A stretch of DNA of 64,000 nucleotides from Edaphobacter lichenicola (GCF_014201315.1 NZ_JACHDY010000002.1:682001-746000), one strand, 5' to 3'; counted from the stretch's first letter, positions 16,906-26,461 are shown. A program made the numbers and translations. Notes: generated from the letters alone by a model not told the origin.

Positions 16906-17811
16906 TCACTTCCAGAATGCGGGATGCATACTGAGTCTGCGCTTCCATTCCAAACTCAGCTTCTTCTCCAAGCTGCCGAATTTGTAGCCCGCCAGCTTAA
17001 TTACGGTTCGAAAAAGCGCTGAAGGGATCAACAACTTGGATGATTGCCAAAGATATCTAAGCTCCGATCGGACGAAGCGACTGCCTTCGCCGCCCGCGCG
17101 TCCAAACTTATCCAGCAACCAATCCTCTTTCGCGTGCAACGCCCCAATGTCGAAATATCGCTTGAATTCCTGCACCCACGTGTAGTTATGGGAGTGGTAG
17201 ACCTGTGCTTCGGCCACATAAGCTACCTTCCACCCTGCCATCAGCAGTCTTGCGGCAGTGATTGTATCTTCCCCGAAAATGACGTCGCATGGAAAGCCGC
17301 CGACGGCCATGAGGGCATTGCGCCGATAAGCCGCAAACGAATTTGAGAGGAAGATGGTTTTAAATCCGAACTGTTCTCGGCTGGCCCAAGTGCGCACACT
17401 GGATTGTTCCGGGTAGTTATACAAACGCGCATGCGCTTCAATTGGGGTCGCGCTGCGACGCGGAAGTTGGCGCCCATAGGCAGCCGCAACAGCCGGATCA
17501 ACAAAGGCTTCGAGCAACAGACTAATAGCATCAGGTTGCGCGAGTTCCACGTCTTGCGTTAAAAACACGAGTACTTCAGCATCAGGCAGTAACTCAACTG
17601 CAACTTGCCTTGTTCCGCCGTGATTGAACTCAGATTTCGCAATCGTATGCACACGAAAACCAGCAGCTTTTGCCAAATCCGCCGTCCCGTCCACAGAAGA
17701 AGAATCAAGAATCAGCACACGATCTGAGGCCATAGATTCGAGGAGTGGTGGCGCCAGGCGATGCCAGTCTTTGACAGCATTCAGGGTGGGTATGACTACA
17801 AAACAGGTCAC
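16906..17811 (-). CDS. GT2 glycosyltransferase, rhamnosyltransferase-like
   Basis: Family 2 glycosyltransferase of 301 residues, GT-A fold. The N-terminal VVIPTLNAVKDWH strand, the nucleotide-binding LDSSSVDGTADLA stretch, the TQDVEL metal motif position (QD rather than DxD) and FGEDTITAARLLMAGWKVAYVAEAQVYHSHNY are typical of rhamnosyltransferases. It starts with GTG 12 bp after the SLBB gene stop, so the two are probably co-transcribed. With rfbABCD nearby, dTDP-L-rhamnose is the likely donor. Confidence 0.8.
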   Translation of the reverse strand: MTCFVVIPTLNAVKDWHRLAPPLLESMASDRVLILDSSSVDGTADLAKAAGFRVHTIAKSEFNHGGTRQVAVELLPDAEVLVFLTQDVELAQPDAISLLLEAFVDPAVAAAYGRQLPRRSATPIEAHARLYNYPEQSSVRTWASREQFGFKTIFLSNSFAAYRRNALMAVGGFPCDVIFGEDTITAARLLMAGWKVAYVAEAQVYHSHNYTWVQEFKRYFDIGALHAKEDWLLDKFGRAGGEGSRFVRSELRYLWQSSKLLIPSALFRTVIKLAGYKFGSLEKKLSLEWKRRLSMHPAFWK

Positions 17812-17823
17812 TTCGCTTTTCTC

Positions 17824-20652
17824 TTAGAACACGACGTTAGCTGCTGCTATAGCGATTCCAAATTGGCCGACGATCTGGGCAATATCTACAATGAGTCGTA
17901 TCGTGTTGCCTTTCGTAAGATTCAGAGGCACGACAACCGTGTCGCCAGGATACAAATGGAGCGAATCAAAGTTGTTTCCCCGCAGAGAAGAACTATATTG
18001 CTTGCTGATCACGGATCCGCTCGCTCGAATAACATAAGCCCGGCTCTTATCAGCATCTCTGTTGGAGCCGCCGGCTAGTCTTATGTAGCCGCCAAGTCTG
18101 CGCTGTGGCTCGAAAACAAAAGAGTTCTGGTTGTAGACCGCTCCATCGACGCTTATGGTAGAGGGAACACGCGGCACGATGAAACGATCTCCATCTTCGA
18201 GTGGGAGATCAGGGATCTGGCTCAAGTCGCGGCTGTCAGGCTTCAAATCCAGCACGATGCGTCCGGTCGCCCTCGCTTGCCGCAAGCTGGCGATGATGTT
18301 CTGATTCTGGGCCTGAGTTGCAGCTGCAGCTGCGGTGTCCGAAGCGCTTATAGCTCGACCCGCATTATTTGTTGCGTTTGTACTCACCTGCAGCGCGATC
18401 TCGTCGACGTATTGATTCAGGCGTTGTTGTTGAACCCGACGTGTAGATTCGCGAGTGAACTCCGAGCCATAGAGGTATGCTTCCGAGGTAAACCCGCCAG
18501 CACGCTCTACCAACTGCCGCAAGGTCTCGCCCGGCAGAACGCTGTAGACACCAGAGGAGGCAAACTCTCCCTCCAGCCGCACGAATCGGGTCTGTTGCGC
18601 CTGGGGCACCCGAATATCTGCCTTCGAGAAGATAGTAACGACGTCCTCGGGAAGCAACTCAAGATTTTGAGAGGCGTCTTCCTCCAACACCGCCTTACCA
18701 AGATTGAATGGAAGGAGGGATGTCGTCAGGTTCGCCTTGCTCTGACGCTCGATAACAGCGTAGCTCCAGTCAATATCGGGCTCGCTCAACTTCACATTGT
18801 TCCGCGGCCGAAATTCTCCAGACGATGCATTTGCCACGGTTGAACCCAAACTGGCGCTGGCTGCACTCACGCGATTTGAAGGTGGCGTGTTGAACTGGGA
18901 GCCGTTTTGCGGGAACCCGGATGGGTTGGAGTTGCTACCGCTGTAGGCGTTTTGATTGTTGTTCGTCGAATTCGATCCATTGGTTCCATCGGCTGCATTT
19001 GCTGCATTTGCTGCTGCGGACGGGGTATACCGATCATTGCTTCCACTCAACGCAGTCTGCGAAGCTGGAATTTTGATGCAGTCGAGTCCGCCATCAGTGG
19101 GGGCATCCGTGTCGCTGTCCGTATCGCCTGTCGTTCGATAACTACTTCCCTCTTCGCCTCCGAAGGCCAGCCCAATTAAATTTGGATTCCTGGTAGAGGA
19201 GTATCTCCAGTTGGGGTTCGTCCCCTCTTCTCCAACAGGAATTCCGTAACGTAGATTTGGAATACCGTAGGGGGTCAATGGGAGGCATGTAGGAATATAG
19301 GTCAGTGTGGGCTGACCGAGTTGGCTTCGCTTCAACCAATAGTCGCGCGTGATCAATGCATCTTTATCCGGCAGCAGATCGCGAACGCGCATTCCCGGCT
19401 TCCAGGTGTAACGTCCCGGATTGGCCACATTCCCGCGCAGTGTGACTGCATCCTTGTATTGGCTGACCACCGCGTTCAGCTCCAACAGGTCGCCGTTCTG
19501 CATCACGATCGCTCTTCCCTGCGAGTCAAGAGATATCTCAAGCATGCTGCGCCTACTGCGCTCGTCCACTCTCTCTAACCGAACTCTCTGTCCCGAAGCA
19601 ACGTTCGTCAAACCTGCCGCCAACTCGAGAACATCACCGACGGTTGTATCGCCCAGGGACTTGAGTTCGTAGATCGCTGGGTGATTGACACTTCCAGTGA
19701 CAGCTACCTGCGGACCGACAGGCGGGATGTAGATGACATCGCCGGGCAGAAGTTTCTCGTCCTTCGATTTGTCGCCACGCTGCAAGAGATCATACAAATC
19801 GAAATCAACGACGACTTTATCGCCGCGTTTCAACTGAATGTGTCGCAGGCTACCCTGTGGAGTTGGTCCACCCGTGGCGAAAAGAGCGTTGGTGAGTGTG
19901 CTCAGCGAGCTGATCGTATAGCTTCCAGGCCTGCGCGCCTGTCCAACGACAAATACCTGGATTGACCTCAACTGGCCCAGATTCACATTGAGATCGAAGT
20001 TTCGGAAGACCCTGCTAACCTGACTCTTCAAGAAATCGTGCATCTGCTCGAACTTCACGCCAGCAACGTGAATCGAGCCTACCTGGGGCACGAAGATGCT
20101 TCCAGATCGATCTACCAGAAAGCGGCCGTTCAGCGTAACCTGGCCCCACATCTGGATGAGTAATTCGTCTCCCGGTCCGACTACATAGTCCGGCGTCACC
20201 GGGACCATGTTGACCGGCGCAAAGGTAGACGGCAAGTTGCGAAATAGATTCACACCATAGATCGGCAGCATCTTGCCGATCGAATTAGCAACCAGAAGCT
20301 GAAACTCTGTTGGAGAGTCCAACGGAAGAGGAGTCTGGGGGTTCTGATTTTGCTGCAGGTTGCGATTGTTATTTTGTGTGGTAGTCTGCGTATCCTGCTG
20401 TCCAGGCACAACGATCTGGGGGGTTAGAGTCTGCTGCTGATTGGCCAACGGGGTGCGGGTCTGTAGGTTGCTTTGATCTCCGGAAGACTGACACGTCGGA
20501 TCATTCGGGTCGCAAGACTGCTGCTGTGAAGTTTGCCCACTGAGCGCCTGACCAAATTGGTCGAACTGAGCAGATGACGTTAGCGTTCCGAACACGCTGA
20601 CTAGAAGCACATATCCAAACCTGCGTACTCTGGGGGAACTACCAAACTGCAT
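17824..20652 (-). CDS. Polysaccharide export protein with SLBB domains (Wza-like)
   Basis: Large exported protein of 942 residues. A signal peptide (FGYVLLVSVFGTLTSSA) is followed by a long Gln/Asn-rich linker. Then comes a Poly_export domain (VTPDYVVGPGDELLIQMWGQVTLNGRF) and several SLBB repeats, seen as VTGSVNHPAIYELKSLGDTTVGDVLELAAGL, LEGEFASSGVYSVLPGETLRQLVERAGGF and VDGAVYNQNSFVFE. A Ser/Asn-rich insert of about 130 residues separates the repeats. No lipobox is seen, unlike E. coli Wza. The ATG has GAGGATT upstream; a TTG at 20703 is less likely. It heads a three-gene unit with a GT2 and an oxygenase, and probably forms the outer-membrane exit for the polysaccharide. Confidence 0.85.
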   Translation of the reverse strand: MQFGSSPRVRRFGYVLLVSVFGTLTSSAQFDQFGQALSGQTSQQQSCDPNDPTCQSSGDQSNLQTRTPLANQQQTLTPQIVVPGQQDTQTTTQNNNRNLQQNQNPQTPLPLDSPTEFQLLVANSIGKMLPIYGVNLFRNLPSTFAPVNMVPVTPDYVVGPGDELLIQMWGQVTLNGRFLVDRSGSIFVPQVGSIHVAGVKFEQMHDFLKSQVSRVFRNFDLNVNLGQLRSIQVFVVGQARRPGSYTISSLSTLTNALFATGGPTPQGSLRHIQLKRGDKVVVDFDLYDLLQRGDKSKDEKLLPGDVIYIPPVGPQVAVTGSVNHPAIYELKSLGDTTVGDVLELAAGLTNVASGQRVRLERVDERSRRSMLEISLDSQGRAIVMQNGDLLELNAVVSQYKDAVTLRGNVANPGRYTWKPGMRVRDLLPDKDALITRDYWLKRSQLGQPTLTYIPTCLPLTPYGIPNLRYGIPVGEEGTNPNWRYSSTRNPNLIGLAFGGEEGSSYRTTGDTDSDTDAPTDGGLDCIKIPASQTALSGSNDRYTPSAAANAANAADGTNGSNSTNNNQNAYSGSNSNPSGFPQNGSQFNTPPSNRVSAASASLGSTVANASSGEFRPRNNVKLSEPDIDWSYAVIERQSKANLTTSLLPFNLGKAVLEEDASQNLELLPEDVVTIFSKADIRVPQAQQTRFVRLEGEFASSGVYSVLPGETLRQLVERAGGFTSEAYLYGSEFTRESTRRVQQQRLNQYVDEIALQVSTNATNNAGRAISASDTAAAAATQAQNQNIIASLRQARATGRIVLDLKPDSRDLSQIPDLPLEDGDRFIVPRVPSTISVDGAVYNQNSFVFEPQRRLGGYIRLAGGSNRDADKSRAYVIRASGSVISKQYSSSLRGNNFDSLHLYPGDTVVVPLNLTKGNTIRLIVDIAQIVGQFGIAIAAANVVF

Positions 20653-20813
20653 CTGCTCTAATCCTCGCAACCTTCTTTTAGCCTGATATCGTTCATCATA
20701 CAATCAGCAGTCAAACTCACTGAAAAGAGCTATCGAGCACCTGACATACGGACATATCCGACGGCCCGATCACATCCAAATGGCGGAGTACGTCCCGCAT
20801 AGAGGACCCGGCC

Positions 20814-22283
20814 TCAGGCACCAGATTCCCGACTCGCTTGTTGCGTCTCCACGGCTTGCGCTACCCGGAGCATGGTCGATTCATCGAAATGCTTACCCAG
20901 GACCTGCACGCCGATCGGCAGTCCTTCCTTCGTCTGCCCGCAGGGCACGGACACGCCGCAGATACCCGCCAGACTCGCTGCCACCGAGTAAATGTCCTCC
21001 AGATACATCTGGACAGGGTCGTCCGTCTTTTCGCCCAGCTTGAACGCAGGGGTCGGAGTTACCGGAGCCACCAGCACATCCACATCAGCAAACGCTGTCA
21101 GAAAGTCGCGGGTCAGGAGAGTTCGAACCTGCTGCGCCTTGCGGTAGTACGCGTCATAATAGCCCGCACTGAGGGCATAGGTGCCCAGCAGGATCCGCCG
21201 CTTCACTTCGGCGCCAAAGCCTGCATCTCGAGTCTTGCGAAACATCGCGGATAACGTGTTCGCCTCTTCCGCCCTCAACCCGAACCTGACCCCATCGAAC
21301 CGAGAGAGATTTGAGGATGCCTCGGCTGTAGCAATGACGTAGTAGGTTGGAATCGCGTATTTGGTGTGGGGTAAACTGACCGGCTTTACCACGCATCCTA
21401 CCAGCTTCAGACCAGCAACTACACCATCGATTGCGCTACGAATCTCCGGATCCAATCCCTCGCCGAAGTACTCCTCGGGCACTCCGATCCGCAAGCCCTG
21501 AACAGGTTTCGCCAGTCCGTCAACATAGTCATCCACCGGCCTGGTCGATGAAGTTGCATCCATAACATCTTTTCCTGCAATAACTTGCAGCACAGTTGCC
21601 GCGTCTTTTACGGTCGTCGTCAATGGCCCAACGCGATCCAGCGAAGAGGCGAACGCAATCAATCCATAGCGGCTAACCCTGCCGTACGTGGGCAACACTC
21701 CGACCACGCCGCAAAAGGCCGCCGGCTGGCGAATCGACCCGCCAGTATCGGTTCCAAGTGTAGCTACCGCGAAGTTCGCCGCTACCGCAGCCGCCGAACC
21801 GCCGCTCGAGCCGCCCGGAACACGGTCTAACGCCTTTGGATTCAGTACAGGTCCGTAAGCTGAATTCTCATTCGACGAACCCATCGCAAACTCGTCGCAA
21901 TTCAACTTTCCCAACAACACCGCCCCGGCCTCTTCCAGCTTCGCGACGGCAGTCGCATCATACGGTGGCCGGTACCCTTTCAAAATGAGTGAACCAGCAG
22001 TGGCCGGGGCCCCCCTCATTACGAGAACATCTTTAATCCCCACCGGAACTCCCGCCAGCGGCGGCAACGGGTCACCCTTGGCGGCCATCTCATCGATCTT
22101 CTTAGCCTGGGCCATCGCCCGCTCACGACTTAACGCCAGAAAGCTATGGATCTCGCCATCCTGGAAGGCGATACGCTCATAGTGCTGCCCTGCAAGCGCT
22201 GTTGCTGTGGTTTCACCCGAAGCTATCGCTTGACGTGTGTCATCGATTGTCAGATTTTCCAAGTTCACTACTTTTGCGCTCAC
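20814..22283 (-). CDS. gatA: Asp-tRNA(Asn)/Glu-tRNA(Gln) amidotransferase subunit A
   Basis: Amidase-signature enzyme of 489 residues, the glutaminase/transfer subunit of GatCAB, which converts mischarged Glu-tRNA(Gln) or Asp-tRNA(Asn). Catalytic Lys is in GVPVGIKDV, the Gly/Ser-rich signature is in VPGGSSGGSAAAVAA, and the cis-Ser and nucleophile Ser are in GTDTGGSIRQPA. Length is normal. Start is GTG overlapping the gatC stop by four bases. Follows dciA and gatC in a compact minus-strand operon; gatB is not in the window. Confidence 0.95.
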   Translation of the reverse strand: MSAKVVNLENLTIDDTRQAIASGETTATALAGQHYERIAFQDGEIHSFLALSRERAMAQAKKIDEMAAKGDPLPPLAGVPVGIKDVLVMRGAPATAGSLILKGYRPPYDATAVAKLEEAGAVLLGKLNCDEFAMGSSNENSAYGPVLNPKALDRVPGGSSGGSAAAVAANFAVATLGTDTGGSIRQPAAFCGVVGVLPTYGRVSRYGLIAFASSLDRVGPLTTTVKDAATVLQVIAGKDVMDATSSTRPVDDYVDGLAKPVQGLRIGVPEEYFGEGLDPEIRSAIDGVVAGLKLVGCVVKPVSLPHTKYAIPTYYVIATAEASSNLSRFDGVRFGLRAEEANTLSAMFRKTRDAGFGAEVKRRILLGTYALSAGYYDAYYRKAQQVRTLLTRDFLTAFADVDVLVAPVTPTPAFKLGEKTDDPVQMYLEDIYSVAASLAGICGVSVPCGQTKEGLPIGVQVLGKHFDESTMLRVAQAVETQQASRESGA

Positions 22284-22606
22284 CTTTCGATCACCTTCGG
22301 AACCTTGAAAAACCGGCCGTCGGTATCCGGGGCCGCGGACATCACTTCCGCGCGGTCAAGCGACGTCCGTACTTCGTCCATCCGCAACGCTTCTCCACGA
22401 GCGAGCAAAGTGCCCCCCAACATCTCACCTACCTGCGCCATCGCAGGAATCCCGGAAGTATCCAGCTCATTCAATTGATCGATATGGCCAAGAATGGCGT
22501 TCAAGTCTCTTTGCATCCTTGGCTCTTCCTCCGCCGTCAGCTCCAGGTTCGCCAACTCTGCGACCCGCCGCACATCCTCCAGAGTAACGCCAGCCTGTTC
22601 CTTCAT
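22280..22606 (-). CDS. gatC: Asp-tRNA(Asn)/Glu-tRNA(Gln) amidotransferase subunit C
   Basis: Small stabilising subunit of GatCAB, 108 residues. Family features are VTLEDVRRVAELANLELTAEE at the N-terminus, the helical ILGHIDQLNELDTS, and the C-terminal DTDGRFFKVPKVIER that embraces GatA. Both ends overlap neighbours by four bases (ATGA upstream with dciA, GTGA downstream with gatA), indicating translational coupling. Confidence 0.95.
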   Translation of the reverse strand: MKEQAGVTLEDVRRVAELANLELTAEEEPRMQRDLNAILGHIDQLNELDTSGIPAMAQVGEMLGGTLLARGEALRMDEVRTSLDRAEVMSAAPDTDGRFFKVPKVIER

Positions 22607-22899
22607 CGCTTGTAGTTCCCCTTCTTCTCAAAGTGTATCTCGCTTACAGTCACCCCCGAAATACGCGACAGCTCTGCGGCAAGCTGTCGACGCATACTTA
22701 GCAACTGCCGCAACCATGCGCCATCTTCCACCTCTACTCGGACCACGCCATCCTCAAATCCTACGACCTGCCCCCGCTCCGCCATGGCCCTTCCACACGC
22801 CACCGGCCACGCTGCCGCCAGCCTATCCTCCTCCCGGAGCGCTTGCAGGCTCCTCCCCAGGGAACCTTTCAGCATGTCCCGCATTCCCTCTAAAGACAT
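22603..22899 (-). CDS. DUF721/DciA-like protein
   Basis: A 98-residue protein of the DUF721 family. Typical segments are the LAAAWPVACGRAMAERGQVVGFEDGVVRVEVEDGAWLRQL core and the C-terminal ISGVTVSEIHFE strand. Characterised DUF721 members (DciA) help load the replicative helicase DnaB. Start ATG has GGAG seven bases upstream; a TTG two codons earlier is also open. It is first in the unit with gatC and gatA. Confidence 0.75.
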   Translation of the reverse strand: MSLEGMRDMLKGSLGRSLQALREEDRLAAAWPVACGRAMAERGQVVGFEDGVVRVEVEDGAWLRQLLSMRRQLAAELSRISGVTVSEIHFEKKGNYKR

Positions 22900-23161
22900 C
22901 AGCAAGCTCCGATCAAGTTGTCACGGTTGAGATTCTCGGCGGGGAGTTGAAAGGAAGTTTCCGCTAGAGTCGGACATCTGCCAACTTCATGGCTCATTGT
23001 TAAATCGGCAATCCGACGAAGAGAGGTTTTATCTAACGGAGCGTCCGCACGAGCTAAGTCAAAAATGCAAACCCGCACAACGACAAAATCAACTCCACGC
23101 GTTGGTGGATGAGGGAACAGACGGTTGCAGCCCCGCCGCTCTTCATTTTATGAGAGTCAGG

Positions 23162-23902
23162 CTAATACGCGCCATCCTGGTTTACTACAGACGCAAACGT
23201 CTTCATCAGAATCCAGAGGTCGCTCATCAGCGACCATCGTTCCACGTATTCACAGTCGAGTGCGACACGTCTCTCGTAGCTCAAGGCACTGCGTCCCGAT
23301 ACCTGCCAAAGCCCCGTCAATCCAGGCTTCACCCTGCAGTAGCAATCGAAGCAATCACCGTACTTCTCTACTTCCGCCGCTACAATCGGCCGTGGCCCCA
23401 CCAAGCTCATCTGCCCAGCAAGCACATTCCAAAGTTGCGGCAACTCATCCAAGCTGTATCGCCGAAGAAAAAGCCCCACAGGAGTAATCCGTGGATCTTT
23501 ACGAAGTTTGTGGGTCTTGTTCCATTCCGCACGGGCCTTTGGATATCGCGCCAGATGAGTCTCCAGCACTTCAGCCGAGTTGATACACATCGTGCGGAAC
23601 TTCCACATCGAGAAAAAGGCGCCATTTTTGCGAATCCGCCGATGCGAATAAAAGACTGGCCCAGGCGAACTCAGTTTCACGGAGACGGCCACAACACCGA
23701 GTAACAACAGCACAATGGGCATCGAAATCAAAACCAACACAACATCGACGCAGCGTTTGATAACCCGGTATCGGAAAAACTCTGACGGAGTTTCGTCTGC
23801 TCGATGCGAAATTTCCAGCGAGCCACCAACCGACTCCGGATACGAATAAGAACCTTCGATAGCCGCTGTCCGCGACTCGGGGGATTGGTATTCAGCCTGC
23901 AT
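23162..23902 (-). CDS. Undecaprenyl-phosphate sugar phosphotransferase (short WbaP/WcaJ type)
   Basis: Initiating glycosyl-1-phosphate transferase, 246 residues, which would load the first sugar phosphate onto undecaprenyl phosphate. It has a polar N-terminus, one hydrophobic helix ([20 protein letters not shown]), then the conserved catalytic domain: [64 protein letters not shown] and [14 protein letters not shown]. The N-terminal multi-helix region of full-length family members is absent. ATG with AGGA five bases upstream is chosen; an ATG at 23938 would add 12 residues. Sits next to the rhamnose genes. Confidence 0.85.
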   Translation of the reverse strand: MQAEYQSPESRTAAIEGSYSYPESVGGSLEISHRADETPSEFFRYRVIKRCVDVVLVLISMPIVLLLLGVVAVSVKLSSPGPVFYSHRRIRKNGAFFSMWKFRTMCINSAEVLETHLARYPKARAEWNKTHKLRKDPRITPVGLFLRRYSLDELPQLWNVLAGQMSLVGPRPIVAAEVEKYGDCFDCYCRVKPGLTGLWQVSGRSALSYERRVALDCEYVERWSLMSDLWILMKTFASVVNQDGAY

Positions 23903-24290
23903 TCGAATCCTGTATCTGTTCGGCTCGCATGTGCGCATGTTCTGCGTTCATCAGCCGGACCGGTTCCTGTTACACGCCTTGTATCGCGGTACCTTCTCTA
24001 GCCCGCTCCTGGAGCCTCAATGAGCCCAGGAAACGGCCGCGCTTCCAAATCACTTCCACCTGCCTGCTCATGCTACCCGCCTATGGACCTTACGATGGCC
24101 TCTCTATAAGTCGGGTTGGACCAAGTCGACGACTGGGAAAACAAAGCGCACTGACACAACTTCACCATTCTAACCGACGGTGTTCTGAAAAAGGAGTTTA
24201 CGCATACTGGGTTCGCCTTTTATTCGTTCCACTTTGGAACAACACATCACGCTGTTTTCATGTACGAGTTAAGGACACTAAACTACTCGA
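23903..24290. other. Divergent intergenic region with GTTCCA/TGGAAC palindrome
   Basis: No gene supported. It separates the leftward sugar transferase from rightward rfbC and must contain both promoters, though none is convincing. A perfect 6-bp inverted repeat, GTTCCA-CTT-TGGAAC (24226-24240), lies about 50 bp before rfbC and could be an operator or chance. Confidence 0.35.
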
Positions 24291-24878
24291 ATGCAGGTTC
24301 TTGAAACGCCTCTACGTGACGTTAAGCTACTTCAACCCCAACGCTTCGAAGATAGTCGCGGTTGGTTTGCAGAGGTATTCAATCAATCAACCTTCGCCGC
24401 TGCCGGGCTATCGGCGAATTTTGTGCAAGACAATCAGTCCTTCTCGGTCAAAGGAGTACTTCGCGGCCTTCACTATCAACTCGGCAGGCCTCAAGCCAAG
24501 CTCGTCCGAGTTCTCTCCGGCCATATTTGGGACGTGGCGGTCGATCTTCGGCGCGAATCCCCCGACTTCGGCAGATGGGCCGGATTCCATCTGAAAGCCC
24601 AGTCCTCCGCTGACCAACTGCAGCTCCTCTGGATTCCCGAAGGCTTTGCCCACGGCTTTGTTGTCCTCTCGGACACCGCAGAGGTCTTCTACAAGACCAC
24701 GAACCTCTACCACCGGGCCGGAGAACGCTCCATCCTCTGGAACGATCCCGTCCTTGCCATCGATTGGCCTATCGAGGCGCTTAACGGCGTCCCACCCTCT
24801 GTCAGTCCAAAGGATGCTCTTGGGAAGCACTTCCTCGAAGCCGAACTCCCGCCGGTCGAAGCGCCTCATCTGGTCTAA
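24291..24878 (+). CDS. rfbC: dTDP-4-dehydrorhamnose 3,5-epimerase
   Basis: Third enzyme of dTDP-L-rhamnose synthesis, 195 residues, cupin fold. Visible landmarks are FEDSRGWFAEVFN, the catalytic His in GVLRGLHYQ, the VRVLSGHIWDVAVDLR strand, IPEGFAHGFVVLSD and the catalytic Tyr region FYKTTNLYH. It is transcribed towards the rfbBAD-gmhB operon, 111 bp tail to tail, an unusual split of the rml set into two convergent units. The ribosome-binding site is weak (AAGGA about 15 bases upstream). Confidence 0.93.
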   Translation: MQVLETPLRDVKLLQPQRFEDSRGWFAEVFNQSTFAAAGLSANFVQDNQSFSVKGVLRGLHYQLGRPQAKLVRVLSGHIWDVAVDLRRESPDFGRWAGFHLKAQSSADQLQLLWIPEGFAHGFVVLSDTAEVFYKTTNLYHRAGERSILWNDPVLAIDWPIEALNGVPPSVSPKDALGKHFLEAELPPVEAPHLV

Positions 24879-24989
24879 AGCTCTGCACAAGGAGGCCCTG
24901 GCGATATCCCTGATCGGCTGATCTCTGAATCTACCCGCTACACAGCTTTGAAGCGAAGCTTGTCTCGACATGTCGACCAGTGGTCTACG

Positions 24990-25538
24990 CTATCCGCACG
25001 CCACCAGCCAACGTTCCACTTCAGCCAATGATTGCACCTTCAGATGTTCTCCACTACAGCCGGCAGTCTCAGTCCCGCCGATCAAAAAAGCCTGCCGCAA
25101 TCCAGCCGCATTCGCCGCCGCCACATCTGAGCACCGGTCGCCAACCATCACACTCTCGCTTAGCACCACTCCAAACTCAGCGACTCCGCGTCTCAGCATC
25201 CCCGTGCCAGGTTTCCGGTCCTCATGCTCACGTTTGTACTCCCCCACGCCGTGCTCGGGATGGAACGGACAATAATAAACGGCATCGAGCTCAACTCCTT
25301 CCGCGTGGAGCTTTCCACGCATGAACGTCATCAGGTTGTGAAAATCAGCCTCCGAATAGTAGCCTCGCGCGATGCCTGCCTGATTCGTCACAACAATCAG
25401 GCGATATCCAAGTCCCACAGCGGTCCTGCAAAGCGAAAAGATTCCGTCGACAAACCTCACCTCCTCGGCTCGATGCAGATATCCCACCTCTTCATTTACG
25501 ACCCCATCCCGATCTAGAAATAACGCTCGCTGCTTCAT
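24990..25538 (-). CDS. GmhB-like HAD phosphatase (heptose bisphosphatase type)
   Basis: HAD-superfamily phosphatase of 182 residues resembling D-glycero-D-manno-heptose-1,7-bisphosphate 7-phosphatase. The nucleophile motif is FLDRDGVVN (DxD), motif II is VVTNQAGIARG, and motif IV is VMVGDRCSDVAAA. The zinc loop of GmhB is only half present: CPFHPEH begins it, but the second pair of cysteines is missing, replaced by GVGEYKREHEDRKP. The ATG overlaps the rfbD stop (ATGA), so it is coupled to the rhamnose operon. An open frame extends upstream inside rfbD but that start is rejected. It could act on heptose or another sugar phosphate. Confidence 0.8.
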   Translation of the reverse strand: MKQRALFLDRDGVVNEEVGYLHRAEEVRFVDGIFSLCRTAVGLGYRLIVVTNQAGIARGYYSEADFHNLMTFMRGKLHAEGVELDAVYYCPFHPEHGVGEYKREHEDRKPGTGMLRRGVAEFGVVLSESVMVGDRCSDVAAANAAGLRQAFLIGGTETAGCSGEHLKVQSLAEVERWLVACG

Positions 25539-26461
25539 AGCTCCGACAGCACCTCTCGCAGCGAGTCCCGCCAGTACATCATGGTCCATTCGAACCGTTC
25601 CTTTAGCTTGGTACAGTTCAATCGCGAGTTCGACGGGCGCCTGGCAGGGGTCGGATACTGATCGGTCGATATCGACTCGATCTTCGCGAATCGCACTCCA
25701 GGCTCCTTCTCGCGCTGTTGTTGAACCGCCTCCGCTGCAAATTCGAACCAGGAAGTGTCGCCCCCGCCAGCGGCGTGGTAAACCCCGCTCGCGTCCTGCA
25801 ACGCAGCCTTCCATCCTATCGTCTGGGCAGTTGCTTCACAACGCTTGATCACGTGCGCTGTCATCCTCGCCAGATCGCGGCTCCAGGTTGGAGCACCATG
25901 CTGATCGTCCACGATCCGTAACGCCTCCCGCTCTCGCGCAAGCTTCAGGATCGTCAGCAAAAAGTTCTTCCCTCGTGCCCCGTAAACCCAACTCGTCCGA
26001 AAGATCATGTGGCCTGCGCCGCTCTCAGCCAACGCCCTCTCTCCGGCGAGTTTACTGGCGCCGTAGACACTCATCGGTCCGACAGTATCAGTTTCAACAT
26101 AAGGTTCCTCTCCTGATCCATCAAAAACATAGTCTGTGGAGAAGTGGATGACACCAGCGCCCAGCACTCGCGCCTCTTCTCCTATCACTTTGACGGCCTC
26201 AGCATTGATCGCGTAGGCCAGATCCGGCTCGCTTTCCGCTCGATCCACTTCCGTATAGGCTCCGGGATTCACGATCCACCTTGGCCGCACTGCCCGAATC
26301 GTATCGCGAACAGAAGTCGCATCCGCAAGATCCATCATCGCGCGCTCCGGAGCAATCACAACGCCCAACGGCTCCAGAGTCTTCAATAACTCCCCACCAA
26401 CCTGGCCCTTAGCTCCCGTCAGCAGAATCCGCTCCTCCGATGGCAGCCTCCCAAACACCAT
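25535..26461 (-). CDS. rfbD: dTDP-4-dehydrorhamnose reductase
   Basis: Last enzyme of dTDP-L-rhamnose synthesis, 308 residues, extended SDR fold. The dinucleotide-binding motif is LLTGAKGQVGGEL, the substrate region is VNPGAYTEVDRAE, and the catalytic Thr-Tyr-Lys set is in FSTDYVFDG and VYGASKLAGE. The start overlaps the rfbA stop by one base (TAATG) and the stop overlaps the phosphatase start, a fully coupled operon. Confidence 0.93.
   Translation of the reverse strand: MVFGRLPSEERILLTGAKGQVGGELLKTLEPLGVVIAPERAMMDLADATSVRDTIRAVRPRWIVNPGAYTEVDRAESEPDLAYAINAEAVKVIGEEARVLGAGVIHFSTDYVFDGSGEEPYVETDTVGPMSVYGASKLAGERALAESGAGHMIFRTSWVYGARGKNFLLTILKLAREREALRIVDDQHGAPTWSRDLARMTAHVIKRCEATAQTIGWKAALQDASGVYHAAGGGDTSWFEFAAEAVQQQREKEPGVRFAKIESISTDQYPTPARRPSNSRLNCTKLKERFEWTMMYWRDSLREVLSEL

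Noticed and set aside
18830..19080. Low-complexity repeats suggestive of a repeat array
   Set aside because: These are Asn/Ser/Ala-coding triplets inside the SLBB exporter gene, not a CRISPR or DNA-level array; spacing is irregular. No CRISPR array was seen anywhere in the window.
24226..24240. GTTCCA/TGGAAC palindrome before rfbC as a regulator site
   Set aside because: A single 6-bp palindrome in 390 bp is expected often enough by chance; it is only noted in the intergenic entry.
25539..25814. N-terminal extension of the GmhB-like phosphatase
   Set aside because: The extension lies wholly inside rfbD, has no family match, and the ATG overlapping the rfbD stop begins exactly at the HAD motif.
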